A stretch of 64,000 bases of DNA from Bosea sp. F3-2 (GCF_008253865.1 NZ_CP042331.1:5669501-5733500); one strand, 5' to 3'. Counted from the stretch's first letter, positions 1 through 9,012 are shown. Numbers and translations are program-made. Notes: generated by a model from the sequence alone, not told the origin.

Positions 1-1606
1 GGAAGAGCTGCACGTCCTGCGGCAGGTAGCCGACATTCTCGCCGAACTGCCGCGGGTCCCAGTTGCGCTGCTCCATCCTGTCGAGCCGGACCGTGCCGGC
101 GGTCGGCGTGATCGAGCCGACGAGCATGCGCGCCAGGGTGGACTTGCCGCAGCCGGAGGCCCCGACGATGGCCAGTGAATCCCCGGGCTCCAGGCTGAAG
201 CTGATGCCGTTGAGGATGACCTTCTTGGTCGGCGGCGGCACGTAGAGGATGCGCTCGACATCGAGGCGCCCCTTGGGGTTCGGCAGCTTCAGGCGGTCGA
301 GATTGAGCGGGGAGGCCTGCAGCAGCGCCTTGACGCGCTGGAAAGCTGCGCGCGCATGGATGAAGTTGCGCCAGCCCTCGATCGTGCCTTCGAGCGGCGC
401 CAGCGCACGGCCGGCGACCACGGAGGAGGCGACCACCATGCCGCCCGTCAGCTGGCCTTCGAGCGAGAGCATCGCTCCCCAACCCAGCATCGCCACCTGC
501 GTCCCGAGGCGGAAGAACTTGGAGGCGCCGGTCATCACGATGTTGCGGTCCTGGGCGCTGACCTGAGCCTTCAGGGATTCCGCCGTCTCACGGCCCCACA
601 TCACGACGCCCTCGGGGATCATGCCCATGGCGTTGATGACCTGCGCGTTGCGGGACATCGCTTCCGACTGCAGGTTCGCCCTGGTCGAGAAGGCGCTCGA
701 TCGCGCGAAGGGGGCGGCCGTGAACTGCTGGTTGAGATAGGCGATCACGAGCAGGACGATCGCCGCGACGGTGACGATGTAGCCGAGATGCGGATGGATC
801 AGATAGACCGCCAGCAGATAGATCGGCGCAGTCGGCGCATCGAGCATGGTCAGGATGACCGGGCCGGTCAGGAAGCTGCGGATCTGCTGGAGATCGGCGA
901 GCGTCTGAAACTCGCGGTTGGAGCCTGTCTGGGCTGCCTTGGCGGCCGCGGCGAGCACCGGACCGCCGAGCCGACTTTCGACATCGACGGCCACGCGCAT
1001 CAGCATGAAGCGGCGCACCATGTCGAGCAGCACATGCGCTCCGATCGCCAGCATGACGATGATCGAGAGCATCATCAGCGTGTCGATGCTGCGACTCGTC
1101 AGCACGCGGTCCGACATCTGGAAAAGATAGATCGGCACGGCGAGGACGAGCGTGTTCACCACGATCGAGAACAGCGCCACGATCATCAGGTTGTGCCGCG
1201 CGCCGGCGAGGCCCGCGCCGAGAACCTGCTTGAAGTCACGATCGCCGAGGCGCTGCTCGATCGGCGTGCCGCCACCCGGACCTCCGCCACCTCCGCCGCC
1301 GCCGCCGCCGCCCCGGCCCTTGCCGCCGTCAGGGGCCTTCTTCGGAGCCTCCGAGTCGGTCCTGGAGCGCAGCGTGACCGGCTCGGGTGCCGGCTGGCCA
1401 TCACCGCGCGCATCCGCACGGACATCCTCTTCCTTGCGCGGCAGCGGCGCCTCGATCGTGGGAGAAGCGGTCGGGCTGTTGGTGTTGGCCGTGCCGTTGA
1501 CCATGATTGCCGCCAGCCCGATCGTCGGCGGCAGGCCGACCACTCGCATCGGTTTGGCGGCGGCCGAAGGCAGCGCTACGGACGTTGCTTCGCTCTTCTC
1601 GGTCAT
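1..1606 (-). CDS. Type I secretion ABC transporter, permease/ATPase (PrtD/RsaD type), 3' end outside window
   Basis: Inner-membrane exporter subunit that fuses a six-helix permease to an ATPase and would pump unfolded substrates through a TolC-type tunnel. The first 535 residues are visible. Residues 1-115 are a Pro/Ala-rich, Gly-run linker not usual in the family, residues about 135-390 carry the transmembrane segments, and a Walker A (GASGCGKST, 482-490) and Q-loop (YLPQD, 527-531) open the nucleotide-binding domain. The ABC signature and Walker B lie beyond the window. The start at 1606 has a purine-rich GGGAAGGGG just upstream. It follows the two repeat proteins by only 29 bases, so they are probably one operon; a membrane-fusion gene would be expected next, outside the window. 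Family assignment is firm; substrates are inferred from position. Confidence 0.9.
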   Translation of the reverse strand, partial: MTEKSEATSVALPSAAAKPMRVVGLPPTIGLAAIMVNGTANTNSPTASPTIEAPLPRKEEDVRADARGDGQPAPEPVTLRSRTDSEAPKKAPDGGKGRGGGGGGGGGGGPGGGTPIEQRLGDRDFKQVLGAGLAGARHNLMIVALFSIVVNTLVLAVPIYLFQMSDRVLTSRSIDTLMMLSIIVMLAIGAHVLLDMVRRFMLMRVAVDVESRLGGPVLAAAAKAAQTGSNREFQTLADLQQIRSFLTGPVILTMLDAPTAPIYLLAVYLIHPHLGYIVTVAAIVLLVIAYLNQQFTAAPFARSSAFSTRANLQSEAMSRNAQVINAMGMIPEGVVMWGRETAESLKAQVSAQDRNIVMTGASKFFRLGTQVAMLGWGAMLSLEGQLTGGMVVASSVVAGRALAPLEGTIEGWRNFIHARAAFQRVKALLQASPLNLDRLKLPNPKGRLDVERILYVPPPTKKVILNGISFSLEPGDSLAIVGASGCGKSTLARMLVGSITPTAGTVRLDRMEQRNWDPRQFGENVGYLPQDVQLF

Positions 1607-1635
1607 GCCCCTTCCCCGTCTCGTTCTTCTCGCTT

Positions 1636-3624
1636 TCAGACCATGATGTTCGACGTCACGTGATCGTGCTGGGCCGGGTCCGGTGGCGGCGCATGTCGGC
1701 AATGCGGCTCAGGCTCCGGCGCGGCGTGCTCGGCGAAGGCGACGAGCTCCGGAACGAGCGTGCTGGTGTCGTGGACCTTCACCGTGTCGCTGTCGGTAAC
1801 GATGTTGACCTGGATCAGCACGGACTCCTCATAGGCTTGGCCGCTGAGGTAGTTCGAGGTCGACATCAGCCCGGGATCGACGATGAAGGCCTCGTTGAGG
1901 GCGCTGTTGCCGCCCGCGGCGACACCTTGCTCCGTGCCTTCCTTGGCGCTGGCCTGAATGCTCTGGTCGCCATCCACCATGAAATTGACCTGGGTGATGA
2001 CATTCGCATCGTAGTAGTCGCCGGCCACGTAGAGGATCTTCAGCGTCCCGGAGGCATCGCCGTAGAGGTGCCAATCGGCATTCGGCGTGAGAATCGTTGC
2101 TCCGGCGGCGAACTGGTCCACCAGTTCGTGATGGGCATCGAGCATCGGCTTGAAGGCCGCGTCGTAGGTCTCGATCGAGGCCTTGTTGGTGAGGCTGTTG
2201 AAGCCGCTGGTGACGGTGGTGTCGTCGTCCGCGTTGCCGGTGCTGTAAAGCTTGGCATAGTCCGGATCGAGCAGGATGTTGTATTGATAGATCCAGTCGG
2301 CGCGATGGTAATTTCCGTCGATGACGATGACGTCATAGTCGGCGATGCCGCGGATCTTGGCCAGGTTGAGCTGTTCGTTCTCGCCGGTATGGAGGTTGAA
2401 GTAGGTGCCGGCTTCTGCCTGGACGGTTCGGTCGTTGTCATCCAGGCTGTTGAACTGAACGATCGACTTGATGTCGTAGAACTCGCCGGAGATGACATCG
2501 ACGCTCCAATGGGGTGTCGCCGCCGCGCCCTTGACGTCGATGGTCGCGTGATGGGTCACGAATTCCGCGATGTTGTGGGCGTCGTTGCCGTGGGTTTCGA
2601 TGGCGGGGGTGAGCGCGCCGGCGACGGCGACATCGACGTGGTCGTTGTCGACCAGGATGTTCAGCTGAACGATCCCGCGGCTGTAGAAATAGTCGCCGCC
2701 GACCATCATCGATCCGACGGCTTCATTGGTGTCGACGATGGCGGCGGCGTTGATCTGCTTGTTCAGACCGGTTTCGGCCAGCGTCGCGACGCCGCCCGTC
2801 GGGGCCGCCACGTCCAGCTTCGCCTCCGTGACGGTCTGAACGGGAGGATCCTCCGGCCGCCAGGGGGCGCTGTCGAGGACGGTCGGCACGTGGGGATCGG
2901 GGGCGCCGACGACGCCGTCGACGATGCGCCCTTCCGGCGCCGCAGGAACGGTGCTGCCCTCCGGATACGGACTCCCGGTTTGTGTCCACAAGGCATCGCG
3001 AGTCGAAACCATCGCGATGATCTCGCTCGGCCCCGCCCGAAGCGCCTCGTTCATCGTCGGAATGCCGTCCGGCGCGATGTCGTTGGCCTGATCGACGAGG
3101 GCCTCGAACTGCTTCTCAAGATGGAGTTCCGGCGGGATCACCGGGCTGCCGTCGGCATGGGTCACGGCATTCGACGTCACGAGATCGCGGTCATCCGCGA
3201 CATTGATCTGCCTGAGCTGCAGCAGGGCCTCGTCCCCGCCCGCTTGGTACTCGACGGTGATCACCCGCGGGCCCGAGTGGTGCGCAAGGCTCATGTCGTA
3301 GGGATCGGGAGGCTGCGGCTTCGACGGCGGCAGTCGAAGCGCCGGCAGTTCCTTGTTCGGAAGGCCATGGGGATCCGGCATGGATACCGGCGCGAAGCTC
3401 ACATGCGAATCCGCGGTCGGCGGTTCCCTGATCGTGGTGGGAACCGAAACGAGCTCGTCGAAATCGAGGCCGTGGCGGGGCTCGCGAAGAAGGTCGTCAA
3501 CGGCCGGAGGGAGCGGCGGCGGCGTCTCGCCGTCATAGAAGCCTGATGTCCGCGCGACGGAGTCGGACAGGCGCAGATAACCGATGAACTGCCAGATCGT
3601 CTCGGTGAAGCCGCCGGCTTGCAT
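1636..3624 (-). CDS. Large repeat protein next to the type I exporter, putative secreted/surface protein
   Basis: 662 residues, acidic, without signal peptide or membrane segment. Six imperfect modules lie between about residues 120 and 615 with the pattern G-x-Y, then I-x-Q-x-N, then D-x-D (for example IVQLNILVDND, IVQFNSLDDND, ITQVNFMVDGD). The modules are 60-110 residues apart. I do not recognise a named family. The start at 3624 is chosen over the longer frame from 3696 because GGAGGAG lies nine bases upstream. Lack of a Sec signal, acidic Asp/Asn-rich repeats and the adjacent exporter gene suggest a type I secretion substrate, but no classical RTX nonapeptide was seen. The final stretch is His/Pro-rich. 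Role: unknown; adhesin or surface layer component is only a guess. Confidence 0.75.
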   Translation of the reverse strand: MQAGGFTETIWQFIGYLRLSDSVARTSGFYDGETPPPLPPAVDDLLREPRHGLDFDELVSVPTTIREPPTADSHVSFAPVSMPDPHGLPNKELPALRLPPSKPQPPDPYDMSLAHHSGPRVITVEYQAGGDEALLQLRQINVADDRDLVTSNAVTHADGSPVIPPELHLEKQFEALVDQANDIAPDGIPTMNEALRAGPSEIIAMVSTRDALWTQTGSPYPEGSTVPAAPEGRIVDGVVGAPDPHVPTVLDSAPWRPEDPPVQTVTEAKLDVAAPTGGVATLAETGLNKQINAAAIVDTNEAVGSMMVGGDYFYSRGIVQLNILVDNDHVDVAVAGALTPAIETHGNDAHNIAEFVTHHATIDVKGAAATPHWSVDVISGEFYDIKSIVQFNSLDDNDRTVQAEAGTYFNLHTGENEQLNLAKIRGIADYDVIVIDGNYHRADWIYQYNILLDPDYAKLYSTGNADDDTTVTSGFNSLTNKASIETYDAAFKPMLDAHHELVDQFAAGATILTPNADWHLYGDASGTLKILYVAGDYYDANVITQVNFMVDGDQSIQASAKEGTEQGVAAGGNSALNEAFIVDPGLMSTSNYLSGQAYEESVLIQVNIVTDSDTVKVHDTSTLVPELVAFAEHAAPEPEPHCRHAPPPDPAQHDHVTSNIMV

Positions 3625-3763
3625 GGCACGATCTCCTCCATCGCGTTCGGCTTGCGCCGGGCGGGAAGATTTCAGCCGCATGTCGCGAAGGGACATGTCG
3701 GGCCCGGAGCGGAAACCGCGCGGGGCGTATCAGTCCCCACGCGGTCGCTGGTTGCGCCGGTTT

Positions 3764-4627
3764 TCAGAACGCGTCGTTCGCGTCCCCTCCGACCATCGTC
3801 AGGTCGACCGAGTTGAACTGGATGTTGGCACCCATGACGATCGACTGGGTGAAAGCCTCCTGGGTGAGGCTGGCGGCCGCGGAGGCCGCGCCGATGCCGT
3901 TGAAGCTGCCATCGTCGCCGGTGATGGCGCCGACATGGGATTCTGCCGCGCCACCGACGGCCCGTGCGATCATCGTGAAGTCGCCGACACCGCCCGTATC
4001 GCTCGAGGCATGGCAGCCGGACGTGTCGGCCAGGCCACCCGTCAGGCCGCCTGCGCTGTAGCTCACGGACGGGCTGCTGAGCGTATCGTAGTCGGCCAGG
4101 TTGTTGACCTGATCGAGATTGAAGTTGTTGCCGCTTTCGAGGGTCTGGGTGACCACGTCCGGCATGATGATCGATTCACTGATATCGTGGATCGTGTCGA
4201 TATCGATGACATCATTGTCCGCTGGCGGCAGGAGCGCCCCTGACAGGTCGAGATCGACGGTCACATCGACGTTCACGCTGTTGTTCACGTGATTGTCGAC
4301 CTGGTTGTCGATGTGATTGACGTTCTCGTTGAAGTTCAGGTTGCCGTTGGCATTGAGGTTGCCGTTTCCGTTCAGGTTGAGATTGCCGTTTTCGCTCGAA
4401 TTACTGGCGGAGTTCCAGACGTCGGTGTCGACGGCCTGAGCCGCATACTGAGCCTGCCCCTGCGCCTGGCCCTGTCCTTGACCCTGGCCCTGTCCTTGAC
4501 CTTGACCTTGACCTTGACCCTGCCCCTGCCCCTGCAGCTGAGCCTGCAGTTCAGCCTGACCCTGCAATTGGCCCTGCAATTGGCCCTGCGTCGGATCGTC
4601 TTTGTGATGCTTGTTGGACTGACCCAT
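3764..4627 (-). CDS. Gly-Gln / Asn repeat protein, putative type I secretion substrate
   Basis: 287 residues of low complexity. Residues about 14-60 are Gln-rich and include a run of Gly-Gln dipeptides, residues about 75-115 are Asn-rich (NGNLN, NFNENVN), and the C-terminal half is Gly/Ser/Asp-rich. It has no signal peptide or membrane segment. Two stretches (DQVNNLADYD and NIQFNSVD) echo the Q-x-N module of the downstream 662-residue protein, so the two may share an interaction partner or exporter. The start is supported by AGGAG seven bases upstream. It is the first gene of the apparent three-gene operon ending in the ABC exporter. No family recognised. Alternatives are a structural or adhesive matrix protein. 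Confidence 0.75.
   Translation of the reverse strand: MGQSNKHHKDDPTQGQLQGQLQGQAELQAQLQGQGQGQGQGQGQGQGQGQGQGQAQGQAQYAAQAVDTDVWNSASNSSENGNLNLNGNGNLNANGNLNFNENVNHIDNQVDNHVNNSVNVDVTVDLDLSGALLPPADNDVIDIDTIHDISESIIMPDVVTQTLESGNNFNLDQVNNLADYDTLSSPSVSYSAGGLTGGLADTSGCHASSDTGGVGDFTMIARAVGGAAESHVGAITGDDGSFNGIGAASAAASLTQEAFTQSIVMGANIQFNSVDLTMVGGDANDAF
4455..4556. repeat. Hexanucleotide-type tandem repeat encoding Gly-Gln
   Basis: On the plus strand this stretch is made of six-base units such as CCTTGA, CCCTGG and CCCTGC in tandem; read on the minus strand they encode the Gly-Gln run of the 287-residue protein. Because units are six bases, gain or loss of units would keep the frame and change only protein length. 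Confidence 0.8.
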
Positions 4628-5196
4628 GACATACTCCTACGCATTCGGGAGACATCGATAGGGTCCGGCAGCGCCTCTCTTCTGCGGTGCGCGGCACGGA
4701 TTCGGACGATGTCGGTTGGAGATGGTTGAGCACTGCAAATCTTACGCTTTACATGGAAGATGTGCTCGCTCTTGGTTTTATTCGTGGATTACGCTTCCGT
4801 TATTCCATTTATTCTCCTTTCCCGAGTTAGAGGCAGTGGAGAATCAATTCTTCGAGAAGGTTATCCGGAAGGCCATATTGAGGTTGTCTATTGGCTGTAA
4901 CGATCTGTGAGTGCGCATAGATTTTTGTATTATTTAGTTGTAAAAAGTAATTTTTGTATCATTTCTTTAAATATCGAGCTAGTAGATATGTGTAATACCG
5001 CTTATATTGCGAGCCATTCTGGCGCGCGGTCGGTATTTTTTCTTTCATAGTTCAAATTTGATGTATATAAACAGCCATGAAGGGGCTGAAGGGTCAATGT
5101 GCTGAATCGTTACCCTGCGTTATCGGGGTCATTGAATTTTCGTGACCCAGGAGGTGGCCTCGTGAAGCTTGGTGCCTTGTGTGCCGGAGATTGGCT
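4628..5196. other. AT-rich intergenic region
   Basis: No gene seen. From about 4735 to 5095 the sequence is markedly richer in A and T than everything around it, with runs such as TTTTTGTA and TTTCTTTAAATA. It separates the minus-strand exporter operon from the plus-strand zinc-ribbon gene, so it should hold promoters for both. I could not assign a specific -35/-10 pair. Low GC in a GC-rich chromosome could mark acquired DNA or a nucleoid-protein binding region; both are inferences. Confidence 0.6.
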
Positions 5197-5877
5197 ATGC
5201 CGAACGCCGTCCGCATGCACGACGAACAGGCTGCTTTCCTCTCGCTCGAGGCATTGGTCTGGCGGGACGGGCCGGTCTGCCCGCATTGCGGGGAAAGCAG
5301 CCGGCTCGGCCGGCTGAGTGGGCTCAGCACGCCGATCGGCATGTGGAAATGCTATGCTTGTCGCAAGCCGTTCACCGTCAGGCATGGCACGATCTTCCAG
5401 AACAGCCACGTGCCCATGCATGTTTGGCTGCAGGCGCTCTATCTGCTGACGGCGACTGGTGAGCGCATCAGCTCACAGAGGCTGGGACAGATTCTCGGCG
5501 TGTCTGTCCGGACCGCCTGGCATCTCAAAACGAAAATCGCCGCCAGTGTGGAAGCCGCGAAGGATCCGCAGGGTCCGTGGCACGGCGAAAGCGCGGTCAA
5601 TCGCGTTCTGCGGGAGCCGTTTCCCGACAGCCCCGCGCCGCTCCAGCCCGGGCAGGCCGTCTGCAAGGCACGCTACGAACGCTTTCTGGCGGCGACCGCG
5701 GGCGTAGCGCATCATCTCGACGACGCTGTTTTCGTTGCGGCTTTGCACAAGCTGCTGCGAAGCTCCGGCACGGGCTCCGATCCCGGGGACGACGTGTTGG
5801 AACAGCAGCTCGAACTGAGTCTGTTCGATGAACCCTCTGGTCGAGGGGGCGGCGCGGACGATGAGGGGCTGCGTTGA
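5197..5877 (+). CDS. Orphan IS1595/ISXO2-type zinc-ribbon protein without transposase domain
   Basis: 226 residues. The N-terminus resembles the zinc-ribbon domain found at the front of IS1595-family transposases: C28-P-H-C31 and C52-Y-A-C55 flank a short beta segment, followed by a helix-turn-helix-like segment at about residues 90-118 (SSQRLGQILGVSVRTAW). The DDE nuclease domain that should follow is absent; the remaining 100 residues are unrelated and acidic at the end. The start at 5197 has GGAG seven bases upstream and is preferred to a GTG at 5179. No terminal inverted repeats were found around it, so it looks like a domesticated or independent regulator rather than an active insertion sequence. 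Function unknown. Confidence 0.65.
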   Translation: MPNAVRMHDEQAAFLSLEALVWRDGPVCPHCGESSRLGRLSGLSTPIGMWKCYACRKPFTVRHGTIFQNSHVPMHVWLQALYLLTATGERISSQRLGQILGVSVRTAWHLKTKIAASVEAAKDPQGPWHGESAVNRVLREPFPDSPAPLQPGQAVCKARYERFLAATAGVAHHLDDAVFVAALHKLLRSSGTGSDPGDDVLEQQLELSLFDEPSGRGGGADDEGLR

Positions 5878-5919
5878 CCGGTGTCCCCGGAGAAGCCGGC
5901 ATCGTCTTGGCGCTATCGG

Positions 5920-6381
5920 TTATTGCGGCCGGGGGCTGCGGCGGAGGCACTGATCGACATGTTCCTCCCAGAGTCGCTGCAAGGCCGGGTCGAGCGGCAT
6001 GACGAGAGCGTCGAGCTCGTCAAGCTCGGTCGCAGGGCGCAGTATCTCGAGAAAGGCGACGGCGCCACGGGCGCCGGCTGCGAAGGCCGGATCCTCGTGG
6101 CTGGTGAGCAGGCAGATTTCCTCTCCGATCAGCTCCGGACCCATTCCTGTGACGGCGTTCAGGACATGGGCTTGAACAGCAGCCAGCGCATGCGTGCGCA
6201 TCGGGCCGCAATGGCGCTGGGCGATCAATGTAACGAGCGTGGCGAGGAAGCCGATGATCTGCGGATGAAGCCAGTCGCCGGCTTGCAATATTGCCGTTCC
6301 AGCAGGGTCGCGACGCAGGAAGGGGTCGATCGCGGCATGGGCCATGCGGCGCGCCTTGCGAATCTTGAGCAATTCGAACAT
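5920..6381 (-). CDS. Hypothetical protein
   Basis: 153 residues, beginning MFELLKIRKARRMAH. The start is supported by GGAGGCG immediately upstream; the open frame continues further upstream but without a better ribosome site. The middle is Ala/Leu-rich and probably helical with one possible weak membrane-like stretch (IIGFLATLVTLIA, about residues 41-53). No family recognised. It is divergent from the next gene, with only 43 bases between the two starts, so they share a promoter region. Confidence 0.6.
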   Translation of the reverse strand: MFELLKIRKARRMAHAAIDPFLRRDPAGTAILQAGDWLHPQIIGFLATLVTLIAQRHCGPMRTHALAAVQAHVLNAVTGMGPELIGEEICLLTSHEDPAFAAGARGAVAFLEILRPATELDELDALVMPLDPALQRLWEEHVDQCLRRSPRPQ

Positions 6382-6424
6382 CGCGCCTCCGCTCTGCGCG
6401 AAGCCTAACCCGAGGGAACCTCCG

Positions 6425-6997
6425 ATGCGCATGCTCTCTCGAGGACAAGCAGCCTTGCCGCCCCGGCCGGATTTCGATGTGCTGGAAGCGGCTGCCGCGC
6501 GCCCGTCCTCCAGCCGCAGAGTAGCCTTCATGAACCTCGTAGGCGATCTGAATCTCGCCTGGTCGAACAACGAAAGCCTGTTCATCTATGTGCTGATGTG
6601 GCTGCTCGGCAGTGACGAGAAAGCGGCGGCGATCGTCTTCGCCACGCTGAACACCACGCGCGCGCGGCTGGATCTCGTGCAGCGTCTGGCCAAGATCGCA
6701 TTGGCCGACAAGGCCGTGCGTAGCGAGCTCAACGAGATCGTGGAGCGCTTTTCGGCGGCGACGCGGCTGCGCAACGATCTCAGCCACGCAACCTTCGTCC
6801 TCGATTCGCAAGGCGAGATCACCCATACCCAGCACATGAAGGTCGAGGAAAGCCGGGGCAGTCTGCGCTTCGGCGTCCGCCGGGCCGTCGATGACGCCAG
6901 GCTGGAGGAGATTTCCCGCACGATCCGCGAGCTTCACGCGCTCAACCGGCGAATCTGGGATCTCATGCCGGTCCTGGAGGCGGCGACGCGGGGGTGA
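6425..6997 (+). CDS. Hypothetical protein, mainly helical
   Basis: 190 residues, soluble by sequence. A hydrophobic helix near residues 50-60 (LFIYVLMWLLG) and a charged helical region (LRNDLSH in the middle) are visible. The RNxxxH-like stretch recalls HEPN or Cthe_2314-type helical proteins, but the match is too short to name a family. The start at 6425 is chosen as the first ATG after a weak GAGG. It is divergent from the 153-residue gene upstream. Function unknown. Confidence 0.6.
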   Translation: MRMLSRGQAALPPRPDFDVLEAAAARPSSSRRVAFMNLVGDLNLAWSNNESLFIYVLMWLLGSDEKAAAIVFATLNTTRARLDLVQRLAKIALADKAVRSELNEIVERFSAATRLRNDLSHATFVLDSQGEITHTQHMKVEESRGSLRFGVRRAVDDARLEEISRTIRELHALNRRIWDLMPVLEAATRG

Positions 6998-7097
6998 GAG
7001 GTAGTCGTTGCGTCGATGCTGCCGCCATCAACTCGGAGCGGGCGCAGGTAGAGATGTGTCCTGCGGCCCGAAACTGTCCGGATATCTGTCAGGAAAA

Positions 7098-7118
7098 GAA
7101 AAAAGGCCTTTCGGCCCT
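7098..7118 (-). terminator. Terminator of tRNA-Pro transcript
   Basis: On the minus strand GGCC, a GAAA loop and GGCC are followed by six T. It lies about 35 bases downstream of the tRNA-Pro 3' end, which fits a short intrinsic terminator. The stem is only four to five pairs, so strength is uncertain. Confidence 0.55.
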
Positions 7119-7150
7119 GTTCTCAACTACTTGATATTTCTCGGGAATTT

Positions 7151-7227
7151 TGGTCGGAGTGGCAGGATTTGAACCTGCGACCCCCTCGTCCCGAACGAGG
7201 TGCTCTACCAGGCTGAGCCACACTCCG
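7151..7227 (-). tRNA. tRNA-Pro (anticodon CGG)
   Basis: The minus strand folds as a standard cloverleaf: acceptor CGGAGTG/CACTCCG, anticodon arm CCTCG-TTCGGGA-CGAGG with CGG in positions 34-36, a T-loop TTCAAAT, discriminator A and an encoded CCA. It decodes CCG proline codons, frequent in this GC-rich genome. Confidence 0.97.
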
Positions 7228-7374
7228 ATCAACTGGTGGCCGGCTTATAGCCAGCACGCGGCCGCGGTGCAACAGCTCGTTTGCAGGTTCGGGATGATTT
7301 CTTGCGAAGGCCCCGGATGCGCGTCGCGAGGCGGTTGCGCATGACGGCGACGCGTTCTAGAAGGCGCGACGCAT

Positions 7375-7449
<75 letters not shown>

Positions 7450-7648
7450 TTCTCTCGTAAAGCACTGATTTCAAAACGGTTCTTCTGCCCTTTGCGGCCC
7501 GTGTAGCGCGGCGCGATCTTTTGCACAGGGCGGTTGGTTCTGTGCTCCGTAGGTCCGCTCATGACCCGTTGCGCATTCTGCGCATATCGGAAGAGGTCGA
7601 CTTGTTTGTCCCTGGGGTTGGCTGTCCAGCTTGACGGGATCGCATCTC

Positions 7649-8509
7649 TCATTCCGCCATCGCCGGCTGGACGGTGCTTGGCGAACTCAAGGCTGCGGCC
7701 AGAAGCCGACCCACGACGACAATGAACAGGTCGGGGCGTTCAGGATATTCCTGCAGGTCGAAGGCTACGCCCAACACCACAGGCTGCTGATTGGGAGCTT
7801 TGATCGGCCAGAAGTCGAAGCGCGAGGTATCGAAAGGGTATACCCCCGCTCGCACAAGATGGCCTTGGTCGAGCGATGATTGCGCCGCAGCCAGTTCGCT
7901 TGCGCTGGCGGTTATCGGTCCAAGCGACGAGATGATTTCAAGCAATCCATCAGCGGGCGTCATCACAGCGACCGAGACATGGAACATCTCTTCGAGCGCC
8001 GCAGCTGCCCTGTTCGCCATGTCACGAGGTTGCCTCGCTTCGGAGACGGCTGAGCTGAAGGACTGCAAAGCTTGTTCCTGGCGGAGCCGCAATTTGATGG
8101 CCGCTTGCCGTCGGGCCGCCAACGATGCCAGGCTACTCGCTAACCCGCCCACGACGAGAAGCAATCCAATCGCCCAGACGTTCGCCGGATCCTCGACCTG
8201 AAACGAGAAGCGCGGTGCCGTGAAGAAGAAATTATATGCCGACGCGCCCGCCACAGCGGCGAGCATCGAGGGGCCGAACCCGAATATGATGGCTGCTATG
8301 ATGACTGGCAGCACGTAGATGAGCGAAAGGTTTGGAACTGCCGCCACGCTTTCCAGGGCGGACGCAATCACCGTCGCAAATGCCGTCAAAACGAGAGCGG
8401 CGAGATATCCGGCCACCACCGGAAGATCGGGGCGATCCCGATACGCGGCGCCGGCGATTGGACCGGCAGGAAGATTATCTCGGTCGTGGGTGCTTTCCGA
8501 GTTCGCCAT
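7649..8509 (-). CDS. KdpD-like DUF4118 membrane protein without kinase domain
   Basis: 286 residues. Residues about 30-130 hold four hydrophobic segments of the DUF4118 type found in the sensor kinase KdpD, including the SLIYVLPVIIAAIIFG and FFFTAPRFSF stretches. The C-terminal 140 residues resemble a degenerate GAF-like sensory region. Both the cytosolic N-terminal KdpD domain and the histidine kinase core are missing, so this is an orphan sensor fragment or a membrane protein derived from KdpD. AAGG precedes the ATG. No kdpABC or response regulator gene is adjacent. Ligand or partner unknown. Confidence 0.75.
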   Translation of the reverse strand: MANSESTHDRDNLPAGPIAGAAYRDRPDLPVVAGYLAALVLTAFATVIASALESVAAVPNLSLIYVLPVIIAAIIFGFGPSMLAAVAGASAYNFFFTAPRFSFQVEDPANVWAIGLLLVVGGLASSLASLAARRQAAIKLRLRQEQALQSFSSAVSEARQPRDMANRAAAALEEMFHVSVAVMTPADGLLEIISSLGPITASASELAAAQSSLDQGHLVRAGVYPFDTSRFDFWPIKAPNQQPVVLGVAFDLQEYPERPDLFIVVVGRLLAAALSSPSTVQPAMAE

Positions 8510-8796
8510 GACAAGCCTTCCTCGATTGCCCAGCTGCCGCTGACGGCCATCAGCGACCCGACGCCCTCAGATTTATGACGGAGGGCATAGGCGTTCCATG
8601 CGAGAGAACGCATCCGGAAATAGGAATTTGATAGGCGTGGATCCGATGGTTGCCGCCGTCGGCGAGAATGCCGAGACCGGCCGTCAGCCGGGACCCTTCC
8701 CAAATCGCCGGCGCGGCGGACATGTGCAACTCCCGGTCGATTGACTCTGTCGCTCGATTTGTTCTTCTAATGTTCTCATTCTTGAGGGCGAGAACA

Positions 8797-9012
8797 ATGA
8801 CAGCCGAGCCGCTGGACGAGCCGCCGGAAGCCGACGAATTCGACTGGGAAATCGTCGAGCTCGTCGACGAGTATGGGACCGAACGGGCCGCCCTGCGCGC
8901 GACGTACCAAATCTTGAAAGCGGTCCTGGCCGATGCCGATCGGGCGGTTTCCCGAGGCTTCGTGCGCGGCCTGTTCTCTCAAGGAGCGCGGCCCATCCGT
9001 GATCCGGGGTGA
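8797..9012 (+). CDS. Small hypothetical protein
   Basis: 71 residues, strongly acidic in the first third (EPPEADEFDWEIVELVDEYG) and basic toward the end. It begins at an ATG preceded by the purine-rich GAGGGCGAGAA. No domain recognised. A further short frame at 9032-9139 (35 codons, with a GCGAGAG before its ATG) follows and could be translated, but there is no independent support for it. Confidence 0.45.
   Translation: MTAEPLDEPPEADEFDWEIVELVDEYGTERAALRATYQILKAVLADADRAVSRGFVRGLFSQGARPIRDPG

Noticed and set aside
356..1663. Long plus-strand open frame (435 codons) rich in Arg and His
   Set aside because: It is antisense to the ABC exporter, whose minus-strand translation shows clear family motifs.
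5100..5900. Complete IS1595-family insertion sequence
   Set aside because: No DDE domain, no terminal inverted repeats and no target duplication found.
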